Assembly: GCF_014196125.1 (NCBI RefSeq)
Contig: NZ_JACIDA010000003.1
Location: 186,001 to 250,000 of the forward strand
Reading direction: 5' to 3'
DNA: 64,000 nt
Source: Brevundimonas mediterranea
Lineage (GTDB): Bacteria > Pseudomonadota > Alphaproteobacteria > Caulobacterales > Caulobacteraceae
The translations under genes were made by a program, and so were the position numbers. How positions within the stretch are numbered: the stretch's first letter is position 1; each line of letters begins with the position of its first letter. Below are positions 55,588-64,000 of the stretch, in pieces. The notes beneath the pieces were generated by a model, which was not told where the DNA came from, did no database searches, and saw only the letters and a list, made by a program, of their open reading frames with translations.

Positions 55588-56700
55588 TCAACGTCCCGCG
55601 ACCAGTCGCCCCGCCGCCCGCACCATCCGCCAGATTTCGCCCAGGAAGGCCCAGACCACGATCAGCATCAGGATCGCCGCCAGCCCGCCGCCGTCGCCCG
55701 CCGTCCGATGGAAGGTCGACTGGAGGCGCTCGGCGAACTCCGTCACCGTTCCGACCCAGATCACCGGCGTCAGCGGCGACCAGAACCACAGCCACAGCAG
55801 GCCCCAGGCCGCCGCCGCCCCGAAGCCGATGTCGCCCAGGGCCGTCAGCCGCACATCGCCGCCCGCCGCCGCCCGCATCAGGTCGAACACCACCTTGGTT
55901 GCCGCGAACAGGGTCACGGGCCAGTAGGCCGCCGCCTCCACCTCGGCCAGGATCCGGCCGTAATCGACGCCGTCCAGCACCCCCGCCACCTCGTCGGGCC
56001 GGATCGAGGCGACCGGCAGCAGACCGGTCCACCACAGCAGCAGCACCGCCCAGGCGATGGCGCTGGACACCGCCCGCGCAACCGGCGACATCTCCGCGCT
56101 TTTGCGCACCTCCGGCCCCGACTTGGCGGCCGCGCCTTCACGCAGCGTCGCCCCGCCGCGCGCCAGCCTCTGTCCCCAGGTCTCGGCGTCGATATCCCCG
56201 CCCAGTTCGAACAGGCCCAGATCCTTGACCCGCCATTTGGCGATGAAGTCGGGCTTCTTCTCCTGCCGCTCCAGCACGAAGCCGATCAGGGTCACCACCC
56301 CGATCACCGTCACCGCCCCGCTGAACAGGCCGGCGAAGGCCTGACCGATGGCCTGCCCCGCATAGACATCGCCGCCCAGAACCCGCGCCGCCAACCCGAT
56401 CAGGGTGACGCACGCCATCACCAGCAGCGCCGTCTTCACCGCGAACAGCCACCACGGATACAACTCCGGCCCGATCAGCGCCTGCGGCCCCGACCGATAG
56501 CGCGCCGCCACCGTCAGCGGATGGCCGACCTCGCGCAGCAGGGCCTCGACCTCGTCGTCGCTCGGCGTCCGGCCCAGCCGCTCTTCCAGCGCCTCGAGCC
56601 GCCCCATGATCTCGTCGCGCAGCTCGGCGACGATGTCCTCGCGCGTCGCCTTCGGCAGCTGGGCCGCCACGGCCTTCAGATAGGATTCAACCAGGTCCAT
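55588..56700 (-). CDS. HAAS-domain membrane protein partnered with PadR regulator
   Basis: This 370-residue protein begins with an amphipathic helical domain (MDLVESYLKAVAAQLPKATR, then AELRDEIMGRLEALEERLGR and LREVGHPLTVAARY), the HAAS signature. Four or five hydrophobic segments follow. Genes of this kind are commonly cotranscribed with PadR-type regulators, as here. It may act as a membrane partner in the response, but its function is not established. ATG 56700 has GAGGGAGAG upstream; a longer frame overlapping padR is rejected. The padR stop lies 26 bases upstream. Confidence 0.82.
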   Translation of the reverse strand: MDLVESYLKAVAAQLPKATREDIVAELRDEIMGRLEALEERLGRTPSDDEVEALLREVGHPLTVAARYRSGPQALIGPELYPWWLFAVKTALLVMACVTLIGLAARVLGGDVYAGQAIGQAFAGLFSGAVTVIGVVTLIGFVLERQEKKPDFIAKWRVKDLGLFELGGDIDAETWGQRLARGGATLREGAAAKSGPEVRKSAEMSPVARAVSSAIAWAVLLLWWTGLLPVASIRPDEVAGVLDGVDYGRILAEVEAAAYWPVTLFAATKVVFDLMRAAAGGDVRLTALGDIGFGAAAAWGLLWLWFWSPLTPVIWVGTVTEFAERLQSTFHRTAGDGGGLAAILMLIVVWAFLGEIWRMVRAAGRLVAGR

Positions 56701-56726
56701 CCCACGCTCTCCCTCTTTCCCGATGT

Positions 56727-57059
56727 TCACAGCATCTTCTCCAGCGAGGCCGAAAGGCCCCGCCATTCGGCCGCCAGCCGCGCCAGCATCGCCTCCCCGC
56801 GCGGCGACAGGCGGTAGAACCGCTTCTTGCGCCGCTCCTCCTCGCGCCATTCGCTGTCCAGCAGCCCCTGGCTCTCCAGCCGACGCAGCAGCGGATACAG
56901 GGTGCTCTCCTCCATCTCGACCCCGACCTCGCCCAGCGCGACCCGCAGCGAATAGCCGTATTGCTCGCGCCGCAAGCTCGCCAGCACGGCCAGGATCAAC
57001 GACCCCCGCCGCAGCTCCAGCCGCAGACTCTCGAACAGCAGCTCCTCATCCTGACTCAA
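56727..57059 (-). CDS. PadR family transcriptional regulator
   Basis: This 110-residue winged-helix protein has the PadR N-terminal domain (LRRGSLILAVLASLRREQYG, YSLRVALGE, MEESTLYPLLRRLESQGLL, then KRFYRLSPRG) and a short C-terminal helix for dimerisation. TTG 57059 was chosen because GGGAGG lies about six bases ahead and the resulting length is normal for the short PadR class. A longer frame to 57134 would translate through the operator-like inverted repeat. It precedes the HAAS membrane protein gene and should repress its own operon. Confidence 0.88.
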   Translation of the reverse strand: MSQDEELLFESLRLELRRGSLILAVLASLRREQYGYSLRVALGEVGVEMEESTLYPLLRRLESQGLLDSEWREEERRKKRFYRLSPRGEAMLARLAAEWRGLSASLEKML

Positions 57060-57099
57060 ACCCGCCCTCCCGATCCACGACGTCGTATAGTGTGTGACG

Positions 57100-57124
57100 C
57101 ACAGTGTATGCGGCATACTGTGTG
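57100..57124. promoter_or_regulatory. Inverted repeat upstream of padR
   Basis: The sequence CACAGTGTATG-CGG-CATACTGTGTG has matching outer and inner arms (GTATG/CATAC inside, CACA/TGTG outside) with two central mismatches. It lies 41 bases before the padR start and 65 before the divergent restriction-modification gene. It is a plausible PadR operator that could also affect the second gene. Confidence 0.45.
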
Positions 57125-57188
57125 AGGGAGTCAAGCTTGCACCCCGCGTCGAAGCGGGCGAAGGGAGCTATAGCCCGAGGGAGCAGAC

Positions 57189-60155
57189 GTGAACGCCGCA
57201 GATTTTATCGCCAAATGGAGCGACGCGACCCTGCGCGAGCGGCAGGGCTCGCAGATGCATTTCCTCGACCTCTGCGCCCTGCTGGATCAGCCTCAACCGA
57301 CCGATCCCGACCGCTACTGTTTCGAGCGCGGCGCGACCAAGGCGGGCGGCGACGACGGGTGGGCCGATGTCTGGCGGCGGGGCTGTTTCGCCTGGGAATA
57401 CAAGGGGCCTCACAAGGATCTGGACAAGGCCTTCCGCCAGTTGGCGACCTATGTCTCGGACCTGGAAAATCCGCCCTATCTGGTCACGTCGGACATGTCG
57501 CGGATCATCGTCCGCACCAATTTCACCAACACCGTGACGGCGGTCCACGAGTTCGCGCTGGAGGACCTGCGCGACCCGGCCAAACGCGACCTGCTACGCC
57601 AGATTTTCGAAGGCTCGGAAAAGCTCAAGCCGACCGTCAGCCCACAGGAATTGACTGCCAAGGCCGTCGAACGCTTCGCCGAACTGGGTCGCCGACTTCA
57701 GGATCGCCGAACCAAGGACGACACGCCGCTCCACGATCCGCGCGCCATCGCCCACTTCCTGAACCAGCTCGTCTTCTGCATGTTCGCCGAAGACGCGCGG
57801 CTTCTGCCCGACAAGCTGTTCACCAAGACGGTCAAGGGCGTCCAGACCCGCCCCGCCCTGGCTCAGAAGGCCCTCGCCAGCCTGTTCAAGGCCATGGCCA
57901 GCGAGGAAGAAGACGACCGCTTCTTCCTCGGCGTCGGGGTCATCAACTGGTTCAACGGCGGCCTGTTCGACGGCGCCGAGCCCCTGCTGCTGGAAGCGCC
58001 CGACCTGAAACTGGTCGCCGACACCGCCGACGAGCATGACTGGTCTGAAATCGACCCGGCCATCTTCGGCACCATGTTCGAAGAGGCGCTGAAGGCCACC
58101 CGCAAGCGCGCCGCGCTCGGCGCCCACTACACCGATCGCGCCAAGATCCTGAAGATCGTCGATCCCGTCATCGTCTGGCCGCTGGAGGCCGAATGGGACG
58201 CCGCCCGCGCGGACATCGCCGCCGCCGCCGACGACGCCCGCGCCGCCCAGGAGCGTCGTCAGGCCATCTTCGAAGAGGCGGGCGAGGCGCTGAAAGCCGG
58301 CCAGGGCAAGGGTGACGAAGCCAAGCGCCGCAAGGCCGTCACCCAGGCCGACCGTGACCGCACCCTGGCGCTCAACCGCGCCCGTGATCGACTGGAAGCC
58401 TTCCTGCAACGGCTCGGCGCCTACCGCGTCCTCGACCCCGCCTGCGGTTCCGGCAACTTCCTCTATGTCGCGCTCCACGCGCTGAAGGATCTGGAGCTCA
58501 AGGCCCTGATCGAGGCCGAACGCCTGACCGGCCTGCAATCGCCGGGACCGCGCGTGACCCTGGACGCCGTGCGCGGCATCGAGATCGAGCCCTACGCCGC
58601 CGAACTGGCTCGCGTCACCCTATGGATCGGCGACCTGCAATGGAGCCTGAAGAACGGCTACCGCAACTGGCCCAAACCCATCCTGGCCAAGCTCGACCAG
58701 ATCGAGAACCGCGACGCCCTGCTGAACCCCGACGGGACGGAGGCGGAATGGCCTGCAGTGGACGCCATCATCGGCAATCCGCCGTTCTTGGATGGCAAAA
58801 AGATGTTGTCTCAGGTCGAGTCAGTTCACGATCTAAGGAAGGTCTATGAATCGGTTCCCGCAGCAGCAGATTTCGTAACTTACTGGTTCGCGCACGCTTG
58901 GAACGACATCCAAGCTGGTAGAGCGCAGCGCGCTGGTTTCGTCGCGACAAATTCAGTGAGAGGTGGAGCGAGCCGACGTGTGCTTGATCCGATCGCCGAC
59001 GCCGACGCCATTTGGGAGGCTTGGGCAGATGAGCCCTGGACTTTGTCGGGAGCCGCCGTCCGTGTGTCGTTAGTCGGTTTTGGAAATGGGTTCTTAGCGC
59101 GCCGTTTGGACGGGCGGGACTCTGTGCAAATTCAGGCCGACCTGACAGGTGAAGTATTCGACTTAACGAAGGCTGACCGACTCACTGAGAACCTTGAGGC
59201 CTGTTTCGAGGGTGGCCAAAAATTTGGCGCGTTCGACATTACCGGAGACCAAGCACGAACCTGGCTTAAGATGACAGGCAACCCCAACGGGAAACCTAAC
59301 AGCGACATTCTAAGACGTCTCTGGAATGGGATGGACGTTGCGCGACGGCGGTCCGACACGTGGGTTGTTATCTACCCTGACGGCACGACCGAAGCAGATG
59401 CTGCGGAATATGAAGCGCCTTTCGAATACCTACTCCGGAATGTGAAACCTGAAAGGGCCATCAGCGTCGTTGAACGCAACCGGACTCACTGGTGGCTCCA
59501 CCATCGGAGTCGCCCAGAGATGAGGCGACGAATCCATCTGCTATCGCGCTATATCGCGACGCCCGTAGTCACAAAGCACCGTGTTTTTGTTTGGCTTGCG
59601 AAGTCTGACTGGCCGTCAAACTTGCTTGATGCCATCGCCCGCGACGACGACACCAGCTTCGGCATACTCCATTCCCGCTTCCACGAGCTCTGGTCCCTAC
59701 GCATGGGCACATGGCTCGGCGTCGGCAACGACCCGCGCTACACCCCGTCCACCACCTTCGAGACCTTCCCCTTCCCCGAAGGCCTGACCCCGAACATCCC
59801 CGCCGCCGACTATGCCGATGATCCCCGCGCCGTAGCCATCGCCGAGGCCGCCCGCGACCTGAACGCCAAGCGCGAGGCCTGGCTGAACCCCGCCGATCTG
59901 GTGCGGATCGAGCCCGAGGTCGTGCCCGGCTATCCCGACCGTATCCTGCCGATCTCGGACGAGGCGGCCAAGGTGTTGAAGACCCGCACCCTGACCAACC
60001 TCTACAACCAGCGCCCGGAATGGCTGGCCATGGCCCACCGCCGCCTCGACGCCGCCGTCGCCGCCGCCTACGGCTGGCCCGCTGACCTGAGCGACGACGC
60101 CGTCCTGGAACACCTGTTCGCCCTCAATCAGGACCGCGCGGCGGCCGGCCGCTAG
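57189..60155 (+). CDS. MmeI-like single-chain restriction-modification enzyme (type IIL/IIG)
   Basis: This 988-residue protein combines all parts of an MmeI-family enzyme. The N-terminal nuclease domain has Asp60 and Glu70-x-Lys72 (DVWRRGCFAWEYK), which is exactly the D-x9-E-x-K pattern of MmeI. A helical connector follows. The N6-adenine methyltransferase domain has motif I DPACGSGNF (from Asp416) and motif IV NPPF (from Asn530). A target recognition region and a C-terminal helical domain complete it. One target region would specify both cutting and methylation. Bases 58790-59640 are far less GC-rich than both ends. An isolated methylase without cutting is possible. Confidence 0.9.
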   Translation: MNAADFIAKWSDATLRERQGSQMHFLDLCALLDQPQPTDPDRYCFERGATKAGGDDGWADVWRRGCFAWEYKGPHKDLDKAFRQLATYVSDLENPPYLVTSDMSRIIVRTNFTNTVTAVHEFALEDLRDPAKRDLLRQIFEGSEKLKPTVSPQELTAKAVERFAELGRRLQDRRTKDDTPLHDPRAIAHFLNQLVFCMFAEDARLLPDKLFTKTVKGVQTRPALAQKALASLFKAMASEEEDDRFFLGVGVINWFNGGLFDGAEPLLLEAPDLKLVADTADEHDWSEIDPAIFGTMFEEALKATRKRAALGAHYTDRAKILKIVDPVIVWPLEAEWDAARADIAAAADDARAAQERRQAIFEEAGEALKAGQGKGDEAKRRKAVTQADRDRTLALNRARDRLEAFLQRLGAYRVLDPACGSGNFLYVALHALKDLELKALIEAERLTGLQSPGPRVTLDAVRGIEIEPYAAELARVTLWIGDLQWSLKNGYRNWPKPILAKLDQIENRDALLNPDGTEAEWPAVDAIIGNPPFLDGKKMLSQVESVHDLRKVYESVPAAADFVTYWFAHAWNDIQAGRAQRAGFVATNSVRGGASRRVLDPIADADAIWEAWADEPWTLSGAAVRVSLVGFGNGFLARRLDGRDSVQIQADLTGEVFDLTKADRLTENLEACFEGGQKFGAFDITGDQARTWLKMTGNPNGKPNSDILRRLWNGMDVARRRSDTWVVIYPDGTTEADAAEYEAPFEYLLRNVKPERAISVVERNRTHWWLHHRSRPEMRRRIHLLSRYIATPVVTKHRVFVWLAKSDWPSNLLDAIARDDDTSFGILHSRFHELWSLRMGTWLGVGNDPRYTPSTTFETFPFPEGLTPNIPAADYADDPRAVAIAEAARDLNAKREAWLNPADLVRIEPEVVPGYPDRILPISDEAAKVLKTRTLTNLYNQRPEWLAMAHRRLDAAVAAAYGWPADLSDDAVLEHLFALNQDRAAAGR

Positions 60156-60194
60156 CGGCGCTCCGGGCCACCCGCAATCCTCTCTCCAGACACG

Positions 60195-60223
60195 AAAAAG
60201 GCGGCGGACCGAAGTCCGCCGCC
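60195..60223 (-). terminator. Strong intrinsic terminator of the third TBDR
   Basis: On the minus strand GGCGGCGGAC and GTCCGCCGCC form a perfect 10-bp stem with a TTCG tetraloop, followed by TTTTT. It lies 28 bases past the TBDR stop. This is the clearest Rho-independent terminator in the window. Confidence 0.9.
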
Positions 60224-60250
60224 CTCTTCAAATCGAACTGACCGCCGTCC

Positions 60251-63250
60251 TTAGAAGGACTTGGTCAGGTTCACGAAGGCCGTGCGGCCCAGGTAGTCAT
60301 AGCCCGAGTACAGCGGCGCGTTGCCGACCCGGTTGTACACGCCCGACGAGATGGTCGGCGGGTTGTCGTTGAACAGGTTGCGAACGCCGACCGTGGCGGT
60401 CCAACCGTCGGACGCATACTGGACCGAGGTGTTGTGCAGCCAGTAGTCGTCCGTCGCCAGGTCGTAGTCCGACGTGGCCGGATCTTCGCCATAGAAGTCG
60501 TAGCTGTCGGTGCCCTGGATCCACTCAACGCCGTAGCGCACGCGCCACTTGTCCCAGGCGTAGGAGACGTCGGCCGTTCCGGTGAACTCCGGATTGTCGA
60601 TCATGCCGGTGTAGTCTTCCAGCGGATCTTCGGCGAACAGCTTGTTCGAGATTTCCGTGTACTGGGTGATCGCCAGGTTGAACAGCGCCGTGCCGGGGCC
60701 GACGTCCTTGCGATAACGGACGGTGTAATCCAGCCCCTTCACATTGTCCGTCGCCAGATTGACGTAGCTGTCGCGGACCGTGAGGCTGTTGTCCGCCGCA
60801 TCGCGCGTGATCAGGCGGCAGAAGCCGGCGTCGGCCGCGAAGTCGGCCGGGTTGGAGTCATAGAAGCGGGTCAGGATTTCGCCTGCGCCGGTGCGCGACA
60901 CGCCGTTCTCGACCTCGATCTCGTAATAGTCGACGGCGAAGGCCAGATCGCCCCAGCCCGAGGGCAGCGGCGGCTGGATGACCAGGCCGACGGTCATGTT
61001 GGTCGAGGTTTCGGCCGCCAGGCCGGCGTCAGCGCCGCCTGCGGTGATCACTTCGACGCTGTTGGTCGACTGGAAGTCGCCCGCCAGGCCTTCGGCCGTG
61101 CAGTTGGCGACGCGGTTCGGGTTCACGCCCGGCGCGCCGTAGTTGTTGCAGCGGTCGTTGGTGTTCGACAGGAAGCCGGTGGTGGCGCCGACGAACTGTT
61201 CGAACAGCGCCGGGGCGCGGTACGAGGTGCCGTAGGTGCCGCGAACCGTGACCCAGTCGATCGGACGATAGACCAGCCCGACCTTGTAGGTCGTGTCGTC
61301 GCCGTACGAGTCATAGTCGGTATAGCGGAACGAACCGTTCAGGGTCAGTTCGCGGACGCCCGGCAGGTCGACCAGGATCGGCGCTTCGATTTCGCCGAAC
61401 ACTTCCTTCACCGAGTCCGAGCCGCGCGTGATGGCCGAGGTCGAGAAGTTGTAGGTGTTGCCCAGTTGGCTATCCAGGCCCGGCGTGTCGTCGATTTCGG
61501 ACTCACGCCATTCGGCGCCGAAGAAGCCCATGACGCGGCCGGCAGGCAGGCTGAACAGCGGACCGTCGATGCCGATGCTGACCACTTTTTCGGTGAACTC
61601 GGTCGTGCCGGTCACCGGACGGAAGACATAGTCGACCCAGTCCTGCGGCAAGGCGCCACGGACGGTCTGGGCGTTCAGGGCGGGTGCGGCGACGCAGCCG
61701 GGGTTCGAAGCCAGTTCGGCGCACTGGAACTGGCCAGGCGCCGTTTCCACCACGTCCAGCGACTCGATCATGCGATCGGTCAGGAACTGTTCGCTGGTGT
61801 AGGTCGACTTGGACCGCGAATAGCTGACGTAGGCGTCATAGCGCCATTCCGGCAGGAACAGGTCGCCCTTGATGCCGGCGACATAGCGGCCGAAGTCCAC
61901 TTCCTGTTCGGAATAGTCGTTTCCGAAGCCGATGAAGGCGCGGGCGCCGACATCCTGGCCCTTGTTCAGGCCTTGGTCGCCCGAGACCGTGCTGAACGCC
62001 AGGCTGTCCGGGATCAGCGGGCTGCCCTTGGCATAGTCCAGCGAGAGCTGGCGATAGCCGGTCTGCGACGACTTGCGCTGGTTGAACAGGGCTTCGCCGT
62101 AGATCTCCGCATTGCCCAGGGCTTGCAGATTGTAGCCGACTTCGCCGTACAGGGTCGTGATCTCGACCGGCGAGATCAGCGACTCGTTCAGCATACGGTC
62201 TTCGAAGGTGTCGCGAACGTTGAGGTCGTTGCCGGGGCCGCCCACGCCTTCAAACCCGGGCACGCCGCCGGCGACGCCCGCGTTCGGCCGCCAACGGTTG
62301 AACACGGTCCCGACAGAACCGGGCGCGCCGACGCCGGCCGTGCCGACGAACGTCCGGGCGCCGCTGGCGCTCGGGGCGCCCTCCACGCCCAGGGAAACGG
62401 TGTTGATCGTCACGCCGTTCGAGCCTGTCGTAGTGATCGGATAGCATTTCGACTGGCCGGTCAGCGGATCGATGAAGTCTTGGCCGTTACGGAAGCCGTC
62501 GGTCTGGCAACGGGTGAACTCACGGTCGCGCAGGGTCAGTTCGTCACGCTCATAGCGTTCGACCGAACCGGCGGCGCGCCAGCGGTCGCCACTGGCGCCC
62601 GCCGTCAGCGAAAGACGGGTCGAACCGCCCGCGCCATTGGCTTCCAGCGGCTCGTTGCGCTGACCTTCGAAGGTGACGCCTTCGAAGTTGTTGCGGGTCT
62701 GGATGTTGACCACGCCGGCGACGGCGTCCGAGCCATAGACCGACGAAGCGCCGTCGCGCAGCACTTCGACGCGGTCGATAATGGCGGTCGGCAGCACGTT
62801 CAGGTCGGCTGCGCCGACCGAACCGCGCGAACCGGCCGGCGAGACGCGACGACCGTTCAGCAGCACCAGGGTGCGGCTGGGGCTCATGCCGCGCAGGCCG
62901 ATCGTATTGGCGCCGGGGCCGCCGTTGGTGACGTAGCCGCCGTATGAGTTGTTGATCTGCGAGGTGCCGCCGGTGACGGCCGTGCTCTGCAGCGCTTCCG
63001 TGGTCGAGGCGAAGCCCTGCAGGGTCGCCTCTTCACGGGTCACGACCTGGGTCGGCGACGGGGCGTTATAGTTGTCGCGGCGAATACGAGAGCCGATGAC
63101 GACGATGTCTTCGACGCTTGCGGTCTCGTCGGCCTGAGTAACGGTGGCGTCTTGGGCCATCGCGACAGGCGCTGAAAGCATGGACAGCGAAGCCGCCACA
63201 ATTCCGCCGACCACAGTCGACGACAGAAGGTAATTTTTACGAGTACGCAT
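60251..63250 (-). CDS. TonB-dependent outer membrane receptor
   Basis: This 999-residue receptor has a signal peptide ending near PVAMAQDAT, then VEDIVVIGSRIRRDN as TonB-box region. The plug domain has IGLRGMSPSRTLVLLNGRR and GASSVYGSDAVAGVVNIQTR. The barrel ends LGRTAFVNLTKSF with a terminal phenylalanine. It is probably an importer of a carbohydrate, peptide or other large molecule; there is no transporter gene nearby to say which. ATG 63250 was preferred to ATG 63259 because GAGG precedes it. Two palindromes lie just upstream, so substrate-linked repression is likely. Confidence 0.95.
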   Translation of the reverse strand: MRTRKNYLLSSTVVGGIVAASLSMLSAPVAMAQDATVTQADETASVEDIVVIGSRIRRDNYNAPSPTQVVTREEATLQGFASTTEALQSTAVTGGTSQINNSYGGYVTNGGPGANTIGLRGMSPSRTLVLLNGRRVSPAGSRGSVGAADLNVLPTAIIDRVEVLRDGASSVYGSDAVAGVVNIQTRNNFEGVTFEGQRNEPLEANGAGGSTRLSLTAGASGDRWRAAGSVERYERDELTLRDREFTRCQTDGFRNGQDFIDPLTGQSKCYPITTTGSNGVTINTVSLGVEGAPSASGARTFVGTAGVGAPGSVGTVFNRWRPNAGVAGGVPGFEGVGGPGNDLNVRDTFEDRMLNESLISPVEITTLYGEVGYNLQALGNAEIYGEALFNQRKSSQTGYRQLSLDYAKGSPLIPDSLAFSTVSGDQGLNKGQDVGARAFIGFGNDYSEQEVDFGRYVAGIKGDLFLPEWRYDAYVSYSRSKSTYTSEQFLTDRMIESLDVVETAPGQFQCAELASNPGCVAAPALNAQTVRGALPQDWVDYVFRPVTGTTEFTEKVVSIGIDGPLFSLPAGRVMGFFGAEWRESEIDDTPGLDSQLGNTYNFSTSAITRGSDSVKEVFGEIEAPILVDLPGVRELTLNGSFRYTDYDSYGDDTTYKVGLVYRPIDWVTVRGTYGTSYRAPALFEQFVGATTGFLSNTNDRCNNYGAPGVNPNRVANCTAEGLAGDFQSTNSVEVITAGGADAGLAAETSTNMTVGLVIQPPLPSGWGDLAFAVDYYEIEVENGVSRTGAGEILTRFYDSNPADFAADAGFCRLITRDAADNSLTVRDSYVNLATDNVKGLDYTVRYRKDVGPGTALFNLAITQYTEISNKLFAEDPLEDYTGMIDNPEFTGTADVSYAWDKWRVRYGVEWIQGTDSYDFYGEDPATSDYDLATDDYWLHNTSVQYASDGWTATVGVRNLFNDNPPTISSGVYNRVGNAPLYSGYDYLGRTAFVNLTKSF

Positions 63251-63563
63251 ACGCCTCATTCACAAACAGTATTGAACAATACTTGGAAAAACAGCTAGAT
63301 ATCACGGATATATACCAAAGGTATGGTAAATACATCCGTTCTATGACCTTGTTAGGCACACGATTTACACATCGCAACCACAAAGTCGCACAATTGTACG
63401 AAAAATGGAGAAATTTGACGCAAAACGTCACATGTCGCGACTCGTTGACGCATTATATTTCCACATTACGCCGCTTTGTCGCCCTTTTTAGGCCTTGAAC
63501 CGGCCATTCACCGCGACCAGCCCCTCTCTGGCGCCGCCGCTTCGCGCGCACTAAGTTCTGTTC
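63251..63563. promoter_or_regulatory. AT-rich divergent control region between TBDR and uvrB
   Basis: No gene is seen in these 313 bases. The left two thirds (to about 63480) are much richer in A and T than the genome and probably contain the TBDR promoter. Inverted repeats AGTATTG-AA-CAATACT (63268-63283) and ATACC-AAA-GGTAT (63312-63324) lie there. The right end is GC-rich and leads into uvrB, with a LexA box on the start codon. Confidence 0.5.
63268..63283. promoter_or_regulatory. Palindrome just upstream of the third TBDR
   Basis: AGTATTG and CAATACT are perfect 7-base arms around AA, 18 bases upstream of the TBDR start codon. The position fits an operator near the promoter or leader. 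A second palindrome with ATACC/GGTAT arms lies 28 bases further upstream. Confidence 0.5.
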
Positions 63564-63574
63564 ATGAACCGTTC
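63560..63574 (+). promoter_or_regulatory. LexA (SOS) box overlapping the uvrB start
   Basis: GTTC at 63560-63563 and GTTC at 63571-63574 are separated by exactly seven bases. This is the direct-repeat LexA box known from Caulobacter and other Alphaproteobacteria. It overlaps the ATG at 63564 of a repair gene expected to be under SOS control. Confidence 0.7.
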
Positions 63575-64000
63575 TTCGACGCCGAAGCCCGCCGCCGCCA
63601 AGCCCGCCAAGCCCGTCCACACGCCAGACCCCGGCGTGCGCGAGGCCGCCGCCGCCTTCAAGCGGGATACGGGCAAGATGCCGATGTTCGCCCCCGTCGC
63701 CGGCCCGCGCCTGACGCCGGAGGAGCCCGTCGCCGCGCCCGCCGACTGGGTCCCTCATCGCCCCTCGCAGGAGGGAAAGAAAAAAGGCGGCCGCTTCCGG
63801 CTCGAGACCAAATACACCCCCGCCGGCGACCAGCCCGCCGCCATCGCCGAACTGGTCGCCCAGGCCGAGGCGGGCGACCGGGATCAGGTGCTGCTGGGCG
63901 TCACCGGCTCGGGCAAGACCTTCACCATGGCCAAGGTCATCGAACAGACCCAACGCCCGGCCCTGATCCTGGCCCCCAACAAGACCCTGGCGGCGCAACT
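63564..64000 (+). CDS. uvrB: Excinuclease ABC subunit UvrB, N-terminal part (runs off right edge)
   Basis: The frame from ATG 63564 is open to the window end, about 145 residues. After a proline- and alanine-rich lead of some 78 residues, the UvrB sequence begins [20 protein letters not shown]. The Walker A loop [15 protein letters not shown] and APNKTLAAQ follow. UvrB is the helicase-like damage verification subunit of nucleotide excision repair. Because the LexA box sits on this ATG, the true start could be later, for example an ATG near 63678; both would keep the conserved domain. Confidence 0.94.
   Translation, partial: MNRSSTPKPAAAKPAKPVHTPDPGVREAAAAFKRDTGKMPMFAPVAGPRLTPEEPVAAPADWVPHRPSQEGKKKGGRFRLETKYTPAGDQPAAIAELVAQAEAGDRDQVLLGVTGSGKTFTMAKVIEQTQRPALILAPNKTLAAQ

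Noticed and set aside
60434..62947. An 837-codon open frame antisense to the third TBDR
   Set aside because: Shadow of the receptor; no start signal, domain or signal peptide.

Overview
The window is GC-rich throughout and reads as chromosome of an alphaproteobacterium of the order Caulobacterales. Brevundimonas is the closest guess. The grounds are the murC-murB-ddl-ftsQ-ftsA gene order, several large TonB-dependent receptors (TBDRs), an HWE-family histidine kinase, two perfect general-stress (EcfG/SigT-type) promoters and an alphaproteobacterial LexA box. Species assignment is inference. I saw no rRNA, tRNA, CRISPR array or intact insertion sequence.

Layout. 1-2.2 kb: the 5' part of a TBDR gene and its AT-rich upstream region. 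2.2-8.6 kb (minus): a tightly packed peptidoglycan/division operon murC, DMP19-like gene, murB, DUF5946 gene, ddl, ftsQ, ftsA. The two extra genes are cargo, and ftsZ is not in its usual place after ftsA. 8.7-25.1 kb: cstA-ybdD carbon transport, an S41 protease, an SDR, a HAD hydrolase, an RraB-like protein, carB, a GT1-type glycosyltransferase, an M20 amidohydrolase, a dicarboxylate symporter, a GST, greA, a VOC protein and an ELM1-like protein, then a REP-like inverted repeat. 25.2-37.1 kb: trxB and a signalling/envelope stretch holding a single-domain response regulator, an HWE kinase, two SleB-like cell wall hydrolases, Dps, a four-PAS hybrid kinase, a DUF6481 protein and a glycine-zipper lipoprotein. 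The hybrid kinase and the lipoprotein each have a perfect GGAAC-N16-CGTT promoter. 37.2-41.6 kb (minus): the NAD operon nadA, site-2 protease, nadB, nadC with a palindromic operator at nadA. 41.8-47.2 kb: ilvA, a second TBDR with a 5'-UTR hairpin and a host-attachment-type protein.

47.2-57.1 kb: ogt beside an Ada-AlkA fusion gene that appears to have lost the glycosylase core in frame; an XRE regulator with two tandem paralogous membrane proteins and a double palindromic operator; an M14 peptidase, a CVNH protein, an SLC13 permease and a PadR/HAAS pair. 57.2-60.2 kb: a single-chain MmeI-like restriction-modification enzyme whose specificity segment has a clearly different base composition. 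60.2-64 kb: a third TBDR with palindromes upstream, and the start of uvrB with a LexA box on its start codon.

The strongest leads are the XRE plus paired membrane protein module with its double operator, the mosaic MmeI-like enzyme, the gutted Ada-AlkA gene, the low-GC gene inserted between murC and murB, and the site-2 protease inside the NAD operon. All family calls come from reading motifs by eye; no database search was possible.
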